Positions 27,578 through 37,172 are shown, counted from the first letter of the stretch. The stretch is 64,000 nt of DNA from Achromobacter sp. HZ34 (GCF_002209485.1 NZ_NJIX01000005.1:310001-374000), one strand, 5' to 3'. The notes: a model not told the origin generated them from the letters alone. Made by a program: numbers and translations.

Positions 27578-28468
27578 ATGATGTATCGAGCGACGGCCTT
27601 GCTGTTGGCCGCCTGCCTGGTCGGCTCCCAGGCGGCAACTGCCCAGCCCCAATCACGGCCGCAGGCCCAGGCTCCGGCCCCGGCGGCGCAGCGCGTGGTA
27701 TCCCTGGGCGGCACCGTCACGGAAATCGTCTATGCGCTGGGCCAGGGCAATCGCCTGGTGGGCGACGACCTGTCCAGCCTGTATCCGGACGCGGCCACGA
27801 AATTGCCGCGCGTGGGCTATTACCGGGCCACGCCCGTGGAAGGCGTGCTGGCGCTGAAGCCGGACCTGGTGCTGGCCTCGGAACAGGCCGGCCCGCCCAG
27901 CACCATCAAGCAACTGGCCAGCGTGGGCGTGCGCGTGGAGACCGTTTCCGACCAGCCCTCGGTGCAGTCGTTGCACAAACGCATAAGCCAGATCGCGCAG
28001 GTGCTGGGCACGGAGGCCGCGGGCAAGCAATTGATCGAGTCCGTCGACCGCGACCTGCAGGCGGCGCAGGCGCTGCCTGCCACCCATGCACGCGCGCTAT
28101 TGATCATGAATCGCACCGGCACGCCGCAAGGCGCGGGCGGCGGCACCGCTGCCGGCCTGGTCCTGCGCCTGGCCGGTCTGCACAATGTGCTGCAGGACCA
28201 GCAAGGCTACAAGTCCTTGTCGGCCGAAGCCTTTTCCGCGCTGGCGCCACGGGTACTGGTGGTCACCAGCACGTCGGTGGAGGCGTCCGGCGGCCTGGAC
28301 AAATTGCGCGCCATGCCCGGCATCGCCGGCACCCCGGCCGCGGAATGCATCGTGGTCATGGACGACTTGCTGGCACTGGGCACCGGCCCGCGCCTGGGGC
28401 AAGCGGTACGCCAGTTGAAGGAAACCGACTGTGTCGCTCGCCAAGGCTCGCAGCGCACGCCCGCCTGA
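27578..28468 (+). CDS. bhuT: hemin ABC transporter, periplasmic binding protein HmuT/BhuT-like (296 aa)
   Basis: Signal peptide (about 1-22) and a class III periplasmic binding fold: RVVSLGGTVTEIVYALGQ, the SSLYPDAATKLPRVGYYRA loop carrying the conserved Tyr, and PVEGVLALKPDLVLASEQAGPP, the set seen in HmuT/BhuT proteins that carry heme to the permease. Length is typical. It is the first gene of a three-gene operon; the permease starts inside its 3' end. Vitamin B12 binding proteins share the fold, but the GGTVTEI / GYYRA motifs favour heme. Confidence 0.88.
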   Translation: MMYRATALLLAACLVGSQAATAQPQSRPQAQAPAPAAQRVVSLGGTVTEIVYALGQGNRLVGDDLSSLYPDAATKLPRVGYYRATPVEGVLALKPDLVLASEQAGPPSTIKQLASVGVRVETVSDQPSVQSLHKRISQIAQVLGTEAAGKQLIESVDRDLQAAQALPATHARALLIMNRTGTPQGAGGGTAAGLVLRLAGLHNVLQDQQGYKSLSAEAFSALAPRVLVVTSTSVEASGGLDKLRAMPGIAGTPAAECIVVMDDLLALGTGPRLGQAVRQLKETDCVARQGSQRTPA

Positions 28469-29477
28469 GATGCGCACGCGTGCTGCGCTCAAGGGCGATG
28501 CGGCGCTGCTGGTCCTGGCCGTGGCCGTCGTGGCCGTGGGCCTGTTGGCCGCGGCCAGCGGTGCGGTACACATTCCCGCCGCCGACGCGCTAAGGCTGCT
28601 GTGGTCGGACACCCTGCACAAGCCCGACGATGAATTGTGGCGCAATGTCCTGATCAATATCCGCCTGCCCCGCGTGGTGTTCGCCGCGGTGGCCGGCGCG
28701 GGCCTGGCCGTGAGCGGCGCTGCGCTGCAGGCCCTGTTCCGCAACCCCTTGGCCGAACCGGGCCTGGTCGGCATCTCCGCCGGCGGCGCGCTGGGCGCCG
28801 TGGCCGCCATCGTGCTGACCAGCGGCGGCTATGCGGTAATCGCCCCCGCCGCCTTTGCCGGCAGCCTGGCCGCCACCGCCTGCGCCTATGCCATCGGGCG
28901 GCGCGCGCCGGGCGTGGCCGGACTGCTGCTGGCCGGGGTGGCCATCAACACCGTGGCCGGCAGCCTGATCGGCCTGTTGACGTATCTGGCGTCGGACAAC
29001 CAGTTGCGCGACCTGACTTTCTGGAACATGGGCAGCCTGGCCGGCGCCAACTGGCGTCTGCTGGCCTTCCTGGCGCCGTGGACCCTGCTGTGTGCGGCGT
29101 GGCTGGTCAGCCAATGGCGCGTCATGAATGCCTTGCTGCTGGGCGAACGCGAAGCGGGCCACCTGGGCTATGCGCTGACGTCGGTGCGGCGGCGCCTGAT
29201 CATCGCCACCGCGCTGATCGTCGGTCCGCTGGTGGCCGCCACCGGTGGTATCGGTTTTGTCGGACTGGTGGTGCCGCATCTGGTGCGCATGACGCTGGGC
29301 GCCGATCATCGCCGCCTGATGCCGGCATCCGTATTGGCGGGCGCGCTGGCGCTGCTGCTGGCCGACTGGCTGGCGCGCGTGGCGGTGATCCCGGCCGAAC
29401 TGCCCATCGGCCTGGTCACCAGCCTGGTGGGTGGTCCCTTCTTCCTGTGGCTGCTGGCGCGAGGACGCCGATTCTGA
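28431..29477 (+). CDS. bhuU: hemin ABC transporter permease, FecCD family (348 aa)
   Basis: FecCD-type inner-membrane permease with about ten helices; the motifs RLPRVVFAAVAGAGLAVSGAALQALFRNPLAEPGLVGISAGGALG and GGIGFVGLVVPHLVRMTLG are diagnostic. The GTG at 28431 has AAGGA 8 nt upstream and overlaps bhuT by 38 bp; an ATG at 28470 directly after the bhuT stop is the alternative and would shorten the cytoplasmic N-terminus by 13 residues. It forms the channel for heme import with the ATPase that follows. Confidence 0.92.
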   Translation: MSLAKARSARPPEMRTRAALKGDAALLVLAVAVVAVGLLAAASGAVHIPAADALRLLWSDTLHKPDDELWRNVLINIRLPRVVFAAVAGAGLAVSGAALQALFRNPLAEPGLVGISAGGALGAVAAIVLTSGGYAVIAPAAFAGSLAATACAYAIGRRAPGVAGLLLAGVAINTVAGSLIGLLTYLASDNQLRDLTFWNMGSLAGANWRLLAFLAPWTLLCAAWLVSQWRVMNALLLGEREAGHLGYALTSVRRRLIIATALIVGPLVAATGGIGFVGLVVPHLVRMTLGADHRRLMPASVLAGALALLLADWLARVAVIPAELPIGLVTSLVGGPFFLWLLARGRRF

Positions 29478-29490
29478 TGGCGCGATTCCG

Positions 29491-30297
29491 ATGACGCTAC
29501 AAGCCGACAATATCGATGTGGCACGCGGCGCAGGCGGCAGCCGCCAGGACCCCGTGCTGACCCAGGTATCGCTGTCGGTACAACCGGGCAGTGTGCTGGG
29601 TTTGCTGGGCGCCAACGGCGCCGGCAAGTCCACCCTGCTCGCTGCATTGGCGGGTGAATTGCGTCCCGGCGCCGGCCGCGTCCTGCTGGACGGCGTCGAC
29701 CTGCACGAAGTGCCCGCGCGCAAACAGGCACGGCGCCGCGCCGTGCTACCGCAGAAGCCGTCGCTGACCTTCGACCTGGGCGTGCGCGATGTGGTCTCGA
29801 TGGGCGCCTATCCCTTTCCGGAATTGAATCCGGACGAGGTCGACGCGCTGGTCGATGGCGCACTGGCGCAAGCCGGCGTGGCCTTCCTGGCTGAACGCCG
29901 CTATCCCGAACTATCCGGCGGCGAGCAACAGCGCGTGCAATTCGCGCGCGTGCTGACGCAGTGCCGCGCGGCCGCGCGTAACGGCGCGCCACCGTATCTG
30001 CTGCTGGACGAACCCATCTCCAGCCTCGACCCCAAACACCAGATCGAGTTGCTGCGCACCGTCTGGACCCTGGCGCATGAAGACGGCCTGGGGGTGCTGG
30101 TCATCGTGCACGACATCAACCTGGCGGCGTACTGGTGTGACCGTTTGATCATGCTGGCCGACCGCGGCATCGCCGCTGAAGGTGACCCGCCCGCGGTGCT
30201 CACACCAACGATGTTGCGCAAGGTATACGACATCGATGCCGACGTGATGCCGCATCCGCGCCAGGCGGACAAGCTGCTGGTGCTGGCCCGTGACTAG
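29491..30297 (+). CDS. bhuV: hemin ABC transporter ATP-binding protein HmuV-like (268 aa)
   Basis: ABC ATPase with Walker A GANGAGKST (about 41-49), signature LSGGEQQRVQFARVL and Walker B YLLLDEPISSLD, and a typical HmuV C-terminal segment (DIDADVMPHP). Between signature and Walker B it has the short insert QCRAAARNGAPP, also common in HmuV of betaproteobacteria. The start at 29491 follows the permease by 13 bp; an ATG at 29477 stops after five codons. It powers heme uptake with bhuT and bhuU. No heme receptor or heme oxygenase gene is adjacent. Confidence 0.92.
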   Translation: MTLQADNIDVARGAGGSRQDPVLTQVSLSVQPGSVLGLLGANGAGKSTLLAALAGELRPGAGRVLLDGVDLHEVPARKQARRRAVLPQKPSLTFDLGVRDVVSMGAYPFPELNPDEVDALVDGALAQAGVAFLAERRYPELSGGEQQRVQFARVLTQCRAAARNGAPPYLLLDEPISSLDPKHQIELLRTVWTLAHEDGLGVLVIVHDINLAAYWCDRLIMLADRGIAAEGDPPAVLTPTMLRKVYDIDADVMPHPRQADKLLVLARD

Positions 30298-30520
30298 GCC
30301 TTGCGCGTGATGCTGTCCTGCGATGCGTCCCACTGACGTCGACACGAGTATTTATGCGATGAAAGATCGCAACGCTTGCTGATATTCAAGCACACCGCGG
30401 CGTAATCAAATTCCAAAAAATCGCCGCGGAACGTTCCCCGAGCAGTGCCCCACCTACACCTCTGCGTACGCGCCTCGTCACGCGTGCGGGCACTCATCAA
30501 ACTCTGGGAACTCGACAATC

Positions 30521-31633
30521 ATGAAACGTCATTCGATCGCAATCGCCATCGCCATCGCCGCGTGCAGTGCAACCATGCCGGCAAACTCGGCAAGTGAAGT
30601 CACGCTGTTCGGCGCCATCGACGTCGGCTATCAGTATCTTCGCGTCAAGGGCCATGGCACTTCCAATGGCTTGATCAGCGGCGGGCAAGGCGCGTCGCGC
30701 TTCGGCCTGCGTGGTTCGGAAGACCTGGGCGACGGCCTCAAAGCCAACTTCATGCTGGACGGCGGCTTCAACGCCATGAACGGCACGGGCAGCATCCCAA
30801 GCCGCGGCGTGTTCAATCGCAGTACGTGGCTGGGCCTCAGCGGCAATTTCGGTGAGTTCCGCATGGGCCGCCAGACCCTGGCCGCGCCGGACATGACCGA
30901 TATTTTCGGCCCCTTCGGATCGAGCTACAAGCTGGGAGGCCTGGGCAGCGCCATCAACGCCAACACCACGCCGCGCGGCGACAACACGATCAAGTTCATC
31001 ACGCCCAACCTGGGCGGCTTCCAGGCCACGGCCAGCTACTCCTTCGATGCGCATCTGGCGCAGAACAAGGACGGCCTGCTGCGCAACGATGCGCTCTCCA
31101 AGGATGTGAAAGACCGGGTATTCAGCAGCGCGATCGGCTATGGCGTCGACTGGTGGAAGGTGGTGGCCTACTATCAGCAGGCTTCACTGGAATCCGGCAC
31201 CAGCACCAATGGGGTGCACCACGACGTTTCCCCGCGCGAATACGGCCTGGGTGGCAAGATGTCCTTCGGACCGACCACCATCCATGCAGGCTGGGCGCAG
31301 CACCGGGACGCCTACATCAACGGCGTGCATCCCAACAATGCGGGCCAGGAGGCCGTCTTCCGTGGCGGCGTGGTGAATGGATATACGTTGGGCGCATCCT
31401 ACGAACTGGGTGCAGGCAAGCTGCTGGGACAGGTGCAACTCAACGCACCCAACCACAACGTCCGCTACGGCGGTGAGCGTGCCAGCAAGCAGAAGGTATA
31501 CAGCCTGGGCTACAGCCATGAAATCAGCAAGCGCACGAATGTGTACTCGTACGTTGCTTATCTGGATGGCGCCTGGTGCGACAAGGACGCCAACGCCACG
31601 CAGTTCATCGTAGGCATGCAGCACCGCTTCTGA
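30521..31633 (+). CDS. trimeric outer-membrane porin, Gram-negative porin family (370 aa)
   Basis: Betaproteobacterial general porin (OmpC/Omp32 type). The signal peptide (about 1-25, with an Ala-Ile repeat) is followed by EVTLFGAIDVGYQY, then FGLRGSEDLGDGLKANFMLDGGF and the WLGLSGNFGEFRMGRQ segment, all family hallmarks. The protein ends in Arg-Phe, the C-terminal aromatic required for BAM-assisted insertion. It forms a 16-stranded barrel for small solutes. It is monocistronic with a hairpin just downstream. Confidence 0.92.
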   Translation: MKRHSIAIAIAIAACSATMPANSASEVTLFGAIDVGYQYLRVKGHGTSNGLISGGQGASRFGLRGSEDLGDGLKANFMLDGGFNAMNGTGSIPSRGVFNRSTWLGLSGNFGEFRMGRQTLAAPDMTDIFGPFGSSYKLGGLGSAINANTTPRGDNTIKFITPNLGGFQATASYSFDAHLAQNKDGLLRNDALSKDVKDRVFSSAIGYGVDWWKVVAYYQQASLESGTSTNGVHHDVSPREYGLGGKMSFGPTTIHAGWAQHRDAYINGVHPNNAGQEAVFRGGVVNGYTLGASYELGAGKLLGQVQLNAPNHNVRYGGERASKQKVYSLGYSHEISKRTNVYSYVAYLDGAWCDKDANATQFIVGMQHRF

Positions 31634-31642
31634 TCCTGGAAA

Positions 31643-31665
31643 AAGGCCCGCCGCTCCCGGGCCTT
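31643..31665 (+). terminator. hairpin downstream of porin
   Basis: AAGGCCCG and CGGGCCTT form an 8-bp stem with a 7-nt loop 10 bp past the porin stop. The T-run is poor, so it may act as a weak terminator or an mRNA-stabilising stem. Confidence 0.5.
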
Positions 31666-31713
31666 GATCTGGCGATGAGTTGCCTTTCTGTGTGCCATTC
31701 AGTGCGATGAACA

Positions 31714-31740
31714 GGCCGCAACCGCGACGCGGTTGCGGCC
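31714..31740. terminator. hairpin between convergent porin and PEP-mutase-family genes
   Basis: GGCCGCAACC pairs perfectly with GGTTGCGGCC across a 7-nt loop and lies 5 bp beyond the stop of the minus-strand gene. It probably works as a bidirectional terminator, although flanking U-tracts are short. Confidence 0.5.
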
Positions 31741-31745
31741 TTCAT

Positions 31746-32570
31746 TCACCTGCCTTTGCTGAACAAGGCATTCAGTTCCGCGCCGGACGCCGCAGCGGCG
31801 AAGCCGTCGAAGCGCCCCTGCGCCAGCGCCTGCGCCGCATGCATGGCACCAGCCCAGGCGGCCCGCGCAAGCGCCCCGCCCACGCTGACGCGGCGCACGC
31901 CCATGGCGGCCAGATCCTGCAGCGTGAATTCGGACGGTGCGCTCACCAGTACATTCACCGGCTTGGGCGCCACCGCCTTGACCACCGCTTCGATATGCTC
32001 GCGGGTCTTGATGCCGGGGGCGTACAGACAATCCGCGCCCGCTTCCGCGTAAGCCCGCAGGCGCAGCAGCACATCATCGATATCCGGTTTGCCGGTGAAG
32101 AAATTTTCCGCGCGGCCGACCAGCAGCGTGTCGCCGCCGTTCTCGTCGATGGCCCGGCGCGCGGCCTCGATACGCGCCACGGCCACGTCCAGGGGGAACA
32201 GGGAGCCGTCGGCAGCGCCGGTGGAGTCTTCGATCGACAGCCCGGCCACGCCGGTCGCCACCGCCAGCCGCACGCTCTCGCCCACCGCTGCCGCATCCGC
32301 GCCAAAGCCGTTCTCGAAATCCGCGTTCACCGGCAGATCCGTGGCCGCGACCAGTTCATGCAAGTGTGTCAGCACAGCGTCCCGCGCGACATGGTTGTCC
32401 GCCTGCGCCTTGGACCAGGCATACCCCGAACTGGTCGTGGCGACCGCCTTGAATCCGAGGCTGGCCAGATAGACGGCGCTGCCGGCATCCCAGGGATTGG
32501 GCAGCATGAAGCAGCCGCTGGTGTGTAAAGCATGGAAGGCAGCGCGCTTTTCCGCGACGGTTCTTGGCAT
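31746..32570 (-). CDS. isocitrate lyase/PEP mutase-family protein (274 aa)
   Basis: TIM-barrel enzyme of the PEP mutase/isocitrate lyase superfamily, in the group with oxaloacetate hydrolases, 2-methylisocitrate lyase-like and carboxy-PEP mutase-like proteins. The N-terminal LPNPWDAGSAVYLASLGFKAVATTSSG segment and the ADFENGFG motif (metal-binding Asp/Glu) are clear; the LSIEDSTG stretch carries the second acidic pair. The Cys of the isocitrate lyase KKCGH loop is absent, as in this subgroup. Its substrate is unknown. It is divergent from the CocE-type hydrolase across a 120-bp promoter region. Confidence 0.85.
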   Translation of the reverse strand: MPRTVAEKRAAFHALHTSGCFMLPNPWDAGSAVYLASLGFKAVATTSSGYAWSKAQADNHVARDAVLTHLHELVAATDLPVNADFENGFGADAAAVGESVRLAVATGVAGLSIEDSTGAADGSLFPLDVAVARIEAARRAIDENGGDTLLVGRAENFFTGKPDIDDVLLRLRAYAEAGADCLYAPGIKTREHIEAVVKAVAPKPVNVLVSAPSEFTLQDLAAMGVRRVSVGGALARAAWAGAMHAAQALAQGRFDGFAAAASGAELNALFSKGR

Positions 32571-32690
32571 GCCTATCTCCTATAGACAGAATTTATGTAT
32601 GTATAAACACCACATGTCATTGCAGCGCAGGCAATTCTATTAAATTCGGACGATATATCGCTACATAACAAACGCACAAGGGAGAAAGGC

Positions 32691-34718
32691 ATGGCGCCTT
32701 CCATGCTTTGCACCGAAAAACATAGCGTCAATATCATCAAGGGCCTGCGGGTGCGCATGCGCGACGGCGTCGAGCTGAACGTCCGCATCACGCGTCCCGC
32801 GACGGAAGGCCGCTATCCCGCCGTCCTCGAATACAACCCCTACCGGCGCCTGGACCACGCGCAGGCCAGCTTTCCGCCGGCCGTACCCTATCTGGCCGAA
32901 CACGGCTACGTCGTGGTGCAGTTCGACGTGCGCGGCACGGGCAGCTCGACCGGGTCCTCGACGGACGCCTACTCGGACGACGAGCAGCAGGACGGCTACG
33001 ACATGGTCGAATGGGCCGCGCAGCAGCCCTGGTGCACGGGCGCCGTCGGCATGATAGGCAAGTCCTACGGCGCCACGGTGCAATGGCAGGTTGCCGGCAG
33101 GAAGCCGCCGCATCTGAAAGCCATCATCGTGCGCTCCGGCAGCAATGACATGTACGAGGACACCGCCTATCCCGGCGGCTGCCGCCGGCCATGGCGTTTC
33201 GAGTTCTTCGCGCCGAACATGAACGCGTACAACTTCGCGCCGCCGGATCCCATGCTGACCGGCGCGGACTGGTCGCGCGTCTGGCAGCAAAGGCTGGAGG
33301 GCAGCCAGCCCTGGAGCCTGAACATCTTTCGCAACGATACCGACAGCGAATACTGGCGCGGCAAAAGCATCAAGGGAAATTTCCAGGACGTCGACTGTGC
33401 CGTTTACCTGATCGAAGGCTGGGCCGACTGGTATGCGAATGCCGAACTGGAGGCGTTCCGGCAGTTGAAGAGTCCCAAGAAGGTCGTCATCGGCCCTTGG
33501 GGCCATTACTACCCCGAAGAGAAATTCGCCCTGCCCGGCCCTCGTATCGATACCCGCATCGAATACTTGCGCTGGTTCGACCATTGGCTCAAGGGCATCG
33601 CCAACGGCGTCATGGACGAGCCGCCGGTGACGGTGTTCGTGCGCCAATGGCAGCAGCCCTCGCTGCTGACCTTGAACGAACCGGGGCATTGGCACGCCGA
33701 CACCCACTGGCCGCCCGCCGCGTCCGCCGTGCAGACTTTCTATCTGGACGCGGCATCCGCAGGCCTGGCCACCGCGGCGCCGAACGCCGGGGCGCCGGCT
33801 GCCAATTCCCCGGGCGCTGACGCGGTCAGCTACGACTACCGCCCCACCGTGGGCCTGGCGAGCGGACGGGTCGGCCTGGGCAGCACATCGCCGTGGGGCA
33901 TGCCCGGCGACCAGCGCATCGACGATGCGTACTCGGCCTGCTTCACCACGCCGCCGCTGGACCGCAAGATGGCACTCCTGGGGCAGCCGCTCGCCGTGCT
34001 CCATGTCTCGTCCACTGCCGAGGTGGCCTGGTTCAACGTCAGGGTCTGCGATGTCGCCCCGGACGGCACATCCCGCCTGCTGAGCCACGGCGGCCGGCTT
34101 GCCACGCACCTGGAAAGCCATGACCGGCCCAGCCCGCTGGTACCCGGCAAGATCTACGAACTGCGCTTGCCGCTGCGCGACCTGGCCTATGAGATCGCGC
34201 CTGGCCATCGCCTGCGCATCGCGGTCTCCAGCGCGGATTTCCAGAATGCCTGGCCGACCGGGATGGCCGCGCGCAACACCGTCCATTGCAGCGCCAGCCA
34301 TCCCTCGCGCATCGAGCTACCGGTGCTGCCCGCGGGCGCGCAAGGACAGGAGCCGCCCGCCTTCCAGCCCTCGCCTCACCCTTTGCCCTCCGCCGTGGAG
34401 GTGCCCAAGGCCACCTATACCCTCAGCCACGACCTCGCCGCCGACACCGTCACCTGCACGCTGGGCGCCACGGGCGACGGCACGGTCCGCCGTTCCGACT
34501 ACACCGTGTCCAACCAGGATCCGGCGCGGGCGTCGATCATTGCCGAGGTTCGTTATCGCGCACCGCATCCAGGCCTGGCCATCGACGTCGAATCGAACTG
34601 CCAGACCACCAGCACCAGCACCGAATTCACGCACGCCGCCCAAGTGACCATACGCATCGAAGGCAAGGTGCATTTCCAGAAAAGTTGGGCTGACAGCGTG
34701 CCACGCAACTACGCATGA
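32691..34718 (+). CDS. CocE/NonD-family serine hydrolase (675 aa)
   Basis: X-Pro dipeptidyl-peptidase-like alpha/beta hydrolase. The N-terminal hydrolase domain shows RMRDGVELNVRITRP, the VVQFDVRGTGSSTGS oxyanion region and the nucleophile elbow Gly-Lys-Ser-Tyr-Gly (about residues 122-126). The catalytic Asp probably lies in EGWADWYAN and the His in GPWGHYYPEE. The C-terminal beta-jelly-roll (about 400-660) is the X-Pro dipeptidase C-terminal domain. No signal peptide is visible, so it is cytoplasmic. It overlaps the start region of the peptide-binding protein gene next to it, which suggests it hydrolyses an imported peptide or ester. Confidence 0.9.
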   Translation: MAPSMLCTEKHSVNIIKGLRVRMRDGVELNVRITRPATEGRYPAVLEYNPYRRLDHAQASFPPAVPYLAEHGYVVVQFDVRGTGSSTGSSTDAYSDDEQQDGYDMVEWAAQQPWCTGAVGMIGKSYGATVQWQVAGRKPPHLKAIIVRSGSNDMYEDTAYPGGCRRPWRFEFFAPNMNAYNFAPPDPMLTGADWSRVWQQRLEGSQPWSLNIFRNDTDSEYWRGKSIKGNFQDVDCAVYLIEGWADWYANAELEAFRQLKSPKKVVIGPWGHYYPEEKFALPGPRIDTRIEYLRWFDHWLKGIANGVMDEPPVTVFVRQWQQPSLLTLNEPGHWHADTHWPPAASAVQTFYLDAASAGLATAAPNAGAPAANSPGADAVSYDYRPTVGLASGRVGLGSTSPWGMPGDQRIDDAYSACFTTPPLDRKMALLGQPLAVLHVSSTAEVAWFNVRVCDVAPDGTSRLLSHGGRLATHLESHDRPSPLVPGKIYELRLPLRDLAYEIAPGHRLRIAVSSADFQNAWPTGMAARNTVHCSASHPSRIELPVLPAGAQGQEPPAFQPSPHPLPSAVEVPKATYTLSHDLAADTVTCTLGATGDGTVRRSDYTVSNQDPARASIIAEVRYRAPHPGLAIDVESNCQTTSTSTEFTHAAQVTIRIEGKVHFQKSWADSVPRNYA

Positions 34719-34732
34719 CAAGGGGAAGCACT

Positions 34733-36328
34733 ATGCGTTTGAAACGACGTGATTTTCTGTTGGGAACGGCCGGCACGCTGGCTGCGCTGGCGGGGCCGCG
34801 GACCCTGCGCGCCCAGACGAAGAAAGATACGCTGGTCATCGGCACACGCTCCGCGGCCACGTCGGCGGACCCGCACTACGCCAATACGCAGCCCAATATC
34901 GACTACGCCTCGCACATCTTCGAGAAGCTGGTCGAGCGTGACGAACACTCCAAGCCCACCACCGGCGGCCTGGCCGAGTCGTGGACGCTGGTCTCCGACA
35001 CGGTGTGGGAATTCAAGCTGCGGCCCAATGTGCTTTGGCATGACGGCAAGCCCTTCACGGCGGAGGACGTCGAGTTCACGCTCAAGCGCGTGCCGGCCCT
35101 GACCGGCACGCCGGGCGGCTTCGCCAGCTATATCAACGCCATCTCGAAAATCGAGATCGTCGATCCCCTGACCATACGGCTGCATACGTCGGCGCCGTAC
35201 GCCAACCTGCCGCGCGGCGTGGGCACGATCTACATCGTTTCCAAGCATGCCGGCGCCGACGCCAAGCCGGAGGACTACAACAGCGGCCGCGCCGCCATCG
35301 GCACCGGCCCCTATCGCTACGAATCCTTCAAGCAGAACGAGGAAGCGGGCTTCGTGCGCAACGACAGCTACTGGGGCCGGAAAGCGCCCTGGCAAGCCGT
35401 GCGCCTGCGCACCCTGGCCAATGACAGCACGCGCATCGCGGCCTTGCTGGCGGGCGATATCGACATGGCGGACCAGATCCCGACCTCCGACATCGCGCAT
35501 CTGAAAACCGCGCCCAACGTGGCGGTCGACCAGACCGACGGCATGCGCTCGATTTTCCTGTTCCCCAATGTGTCGCGTGATACCGACCTGCAGTTCATCA
35601 AGGCGATGGACGGCTCGCCGCTACCGCACAATCCCTTGCGGGACTTGCGCGTCCGGCAAGCGCTGTCGCTGGCCATCGACCGCAAGCTGCTGGTCGATCG
35701 CCTGATGAACGGTGGCGCGGCCGCGAATGGCCAGTGGATACCGGCTGGTGCGTATTCCTACAATCCGGCCATCCCGGTGCCGGTGGTCAACGTGCAGGAG
35801 GCGAAGCGCCTGCTGGCCGAGGCAGGCTATCCCAAGGGCTTTCGCATCACCTTGCACAGCCCCAACGACCGTTATCCCAACGATGCGCGCGTGGCCCAGG
35901 CCATCGGGCAGATGTGGACCCGCGCCGGCCTGGCGGTCGACGTCGCCGTCATGCCTTATGCCGTTTTCGCGCAACGCGCGCGCAAGCAGGAGTTCGCCAT
36001 CCACCTGATCGGCTGGGGAAATTCGGCGGGCGATGCATCGACAGGCCTGATGAACGTGGTCGGCTCGTACAACACGGAGACGGGCTGGGGCGTGGCGAAC
36101 GAAGGGCGCTACAGCAATCCCAAGCTGGACGCCATGACCGCCAAGGCGTTGGCGACGATGGATGAGAAGTCGCGCGAGCAGCAATTCAAGGACGCGGTCA
36201 AGGTAGCCGTCGACGATCTGGCCATCCTGCCGCTGTATCAGGTCAACCCCGTCTGGGCCGTGCGCAAGGGCCTGCACCACAATCCCCGCGCGGACGAACG
36301 CACTTCCGCGATAGACATGTCGGCCTGA
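34733..36328 (+). CDS. ABC transporter substrate-binding protein, family 5 (peptide/nickel type) (531 aa)
   Basis: Periplasmic SBP family 5. The N-terminus has a twin-Arg motif (KRRDFLLGTAG, residues 4-14), so Tat export is likely. AESWTLVSDTVWEFKLRPNVLWHDGKPFTAEDVEFTLKR is the standard family segment. The start at 34733 is preferred because AGGGGAAG lies just upstream; an ATG at 34715 overlaps the hydrolase stop. No DppB/C/D/F permease or ATPase genes follow, so it must share membrane components coded elsewhere. It probably works with the CocE-type hydrolase. Confidence 0.9.
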   Translation: MRLKRRDFLLGTAGTLAALAGPRTLRAQTKKDTLVIGTRSAATSADPHYANTQPNIDYASHIFEKLVERDEHSKPTTGGLAESWTLVSDTVWEFKLRPNVLWHDGKPFTAEDVEFTLKRVPALTGTPGGFASYINAISKIEIVDPLTIRLHTSAPYANLPRGVGTIYIVSKHAGADAKPEDYNSGRAAIGTGPYRYESFKQNEEAGFVRNDSYWGRKAPWQAVRLRTLANDSTRIAALLAGDIDMADQIPTSDIAHLKTAPNVAVDQTDGMRSIFLFPNVSRDTDLQFIKAMDGSPLPHNPLRDLRVRQALSLAIDRKLLVDRLMNGGAAANGQWIPAGAYSYNPAIPVPVVNVQEAKRLLAEAGYPKGFRITLHSPNDRYPNDARVAQAIGQMWTRAGLAVDVAVMPYAVFAQRARKQEFAIHLIGWGNSAGDASTGLMNVVGSYNTETGWGVANEGRYSNPKLDAMTAKALATMDEKSREQQFKDAVKVAVDDLAILPLYQVNPVWAVRKGLHHNPRADERTSAIDMSA

Positions 36329-36401
36329 CCGGTCGGGCACTGCCTCCGATGATTCGCTGGAGAGGGCGGCGTATGAGCACGCTCGTCAGTCAGATACTCG
36401 A

Positions 36402-37172
36402 TCATCGAACGTCCAGAGCAAACGCCCGAGCGATGCGCGACGCGACCTCGTCAGCGCTGATATCCCCCAACCGCAGGTCCTTTGGTGAAATCGTCGCATC
36501 GCTTCTCACATGATCCAGGAAGCGCAGAAGGTCGTTTCCGATCTTGGGGGGCAAGGAAAACCTGGTCTCTGGACTCAGCAGTTGAGAAAGACGGAGCACG
36601 TCATTGAGATGCTTGCGAATATCCTTGCCGTCAATACTGGCACCTTGCACCCTCCGTTCGCTCAAGTCGAGCCACGCTATGGCCTTCAATGGAATCAGAC
36701 ATTCTTCGGTAGCCCATGACAATCCGTCCACATCCCGGCGAGCCGAGTGGACGAACTCGTAGTAGGCATCATCAAGCAAGATTGCTGACAGGCTGGAAAC
36801 TGCGTCACCCATCGGAATGGGCGTCAGCTGCGCACCCGGGGCCAAGGCCAGTCCATCGGGTGCCCGGGCGAAAAGTTCAACCATGCTCGGAAATTCCGTG
36901 TTGGCAGGCTTGTGAAATCGGTAAAAAACAGGCTTTCCCGTATCGCTTGCTTGGCGGATTGCATAGTCACCCGCCTCGACAAACCTCCAGAATGCCTCAC
37001 CGAAGGCCGGGGTGAGGGCCTCGATGTGCAGAACGATGTCGAGGTCCTTGGTGGAGCGAAAGGGGAGGCCGGCGCTTTCCATCGTCAGGCTAGCCGCCGT
37101 GCCACCAATCAAGACGTACTGGCCGGAATATTGCGAAAACCATTCCCGGAAGTGATTCAGACCTTTGACCAT
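36402..37172 (-). CDS. AbiEii/AbiGii-like nucleotidyltransferase, probable toxin (256 aa)
   Basis: Nucleotidyltransferase of the AbiEii/DUF1814-like superfamily. LIGGTAASLT (residues 21-30, Gly-Gly motif) and TKDLDIVLH (41-49) with Asp43 and Asp45 form the catalytic NTase signature that in AbiEii-type toxins transfers nucleotides to tRNA. It overlaps the upstream winged-helix gene by 16 bp, the tight coupling typical of toxin-antitoxin or abortive-infection pairs. Base composition is clearly less GC-rich than the rest of the window, which suggests acquisition by transfer. Toxicity is inferred from the family. Confidence 0.8.
   Translation of the reverse strand: MVKGLNHFREWFSQYSGQYVLIGGTAASLTMESAGLPFRSTKDLDIVLHIEALTPAFGEAFWRFVEAGDYAIRQASDTGKPVFYRFHKPANTEFPSMVELFARAPDGLALAPGAQLTPIPMGDAVSSLSAILLDDAYYEFVHSARRDVDGLSWATEECLIPLKAIAWLDLSERRVQGASIDGKDIRKHLNDVLRLSQLLSPETRFSLPPKIGNDLLRFLDHVRSDATISPKDLRLGDISADEVASRIARAFALDVR

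Noticed and set aside
27578-30297. Vitamin B12 (btuFCD) import operon
   Set aside because: The fold is shared, but GGTVTEI, the GYYRA loop and the HmuV-style ATPase insert favour heme; kept as hemin with the alternative noted.
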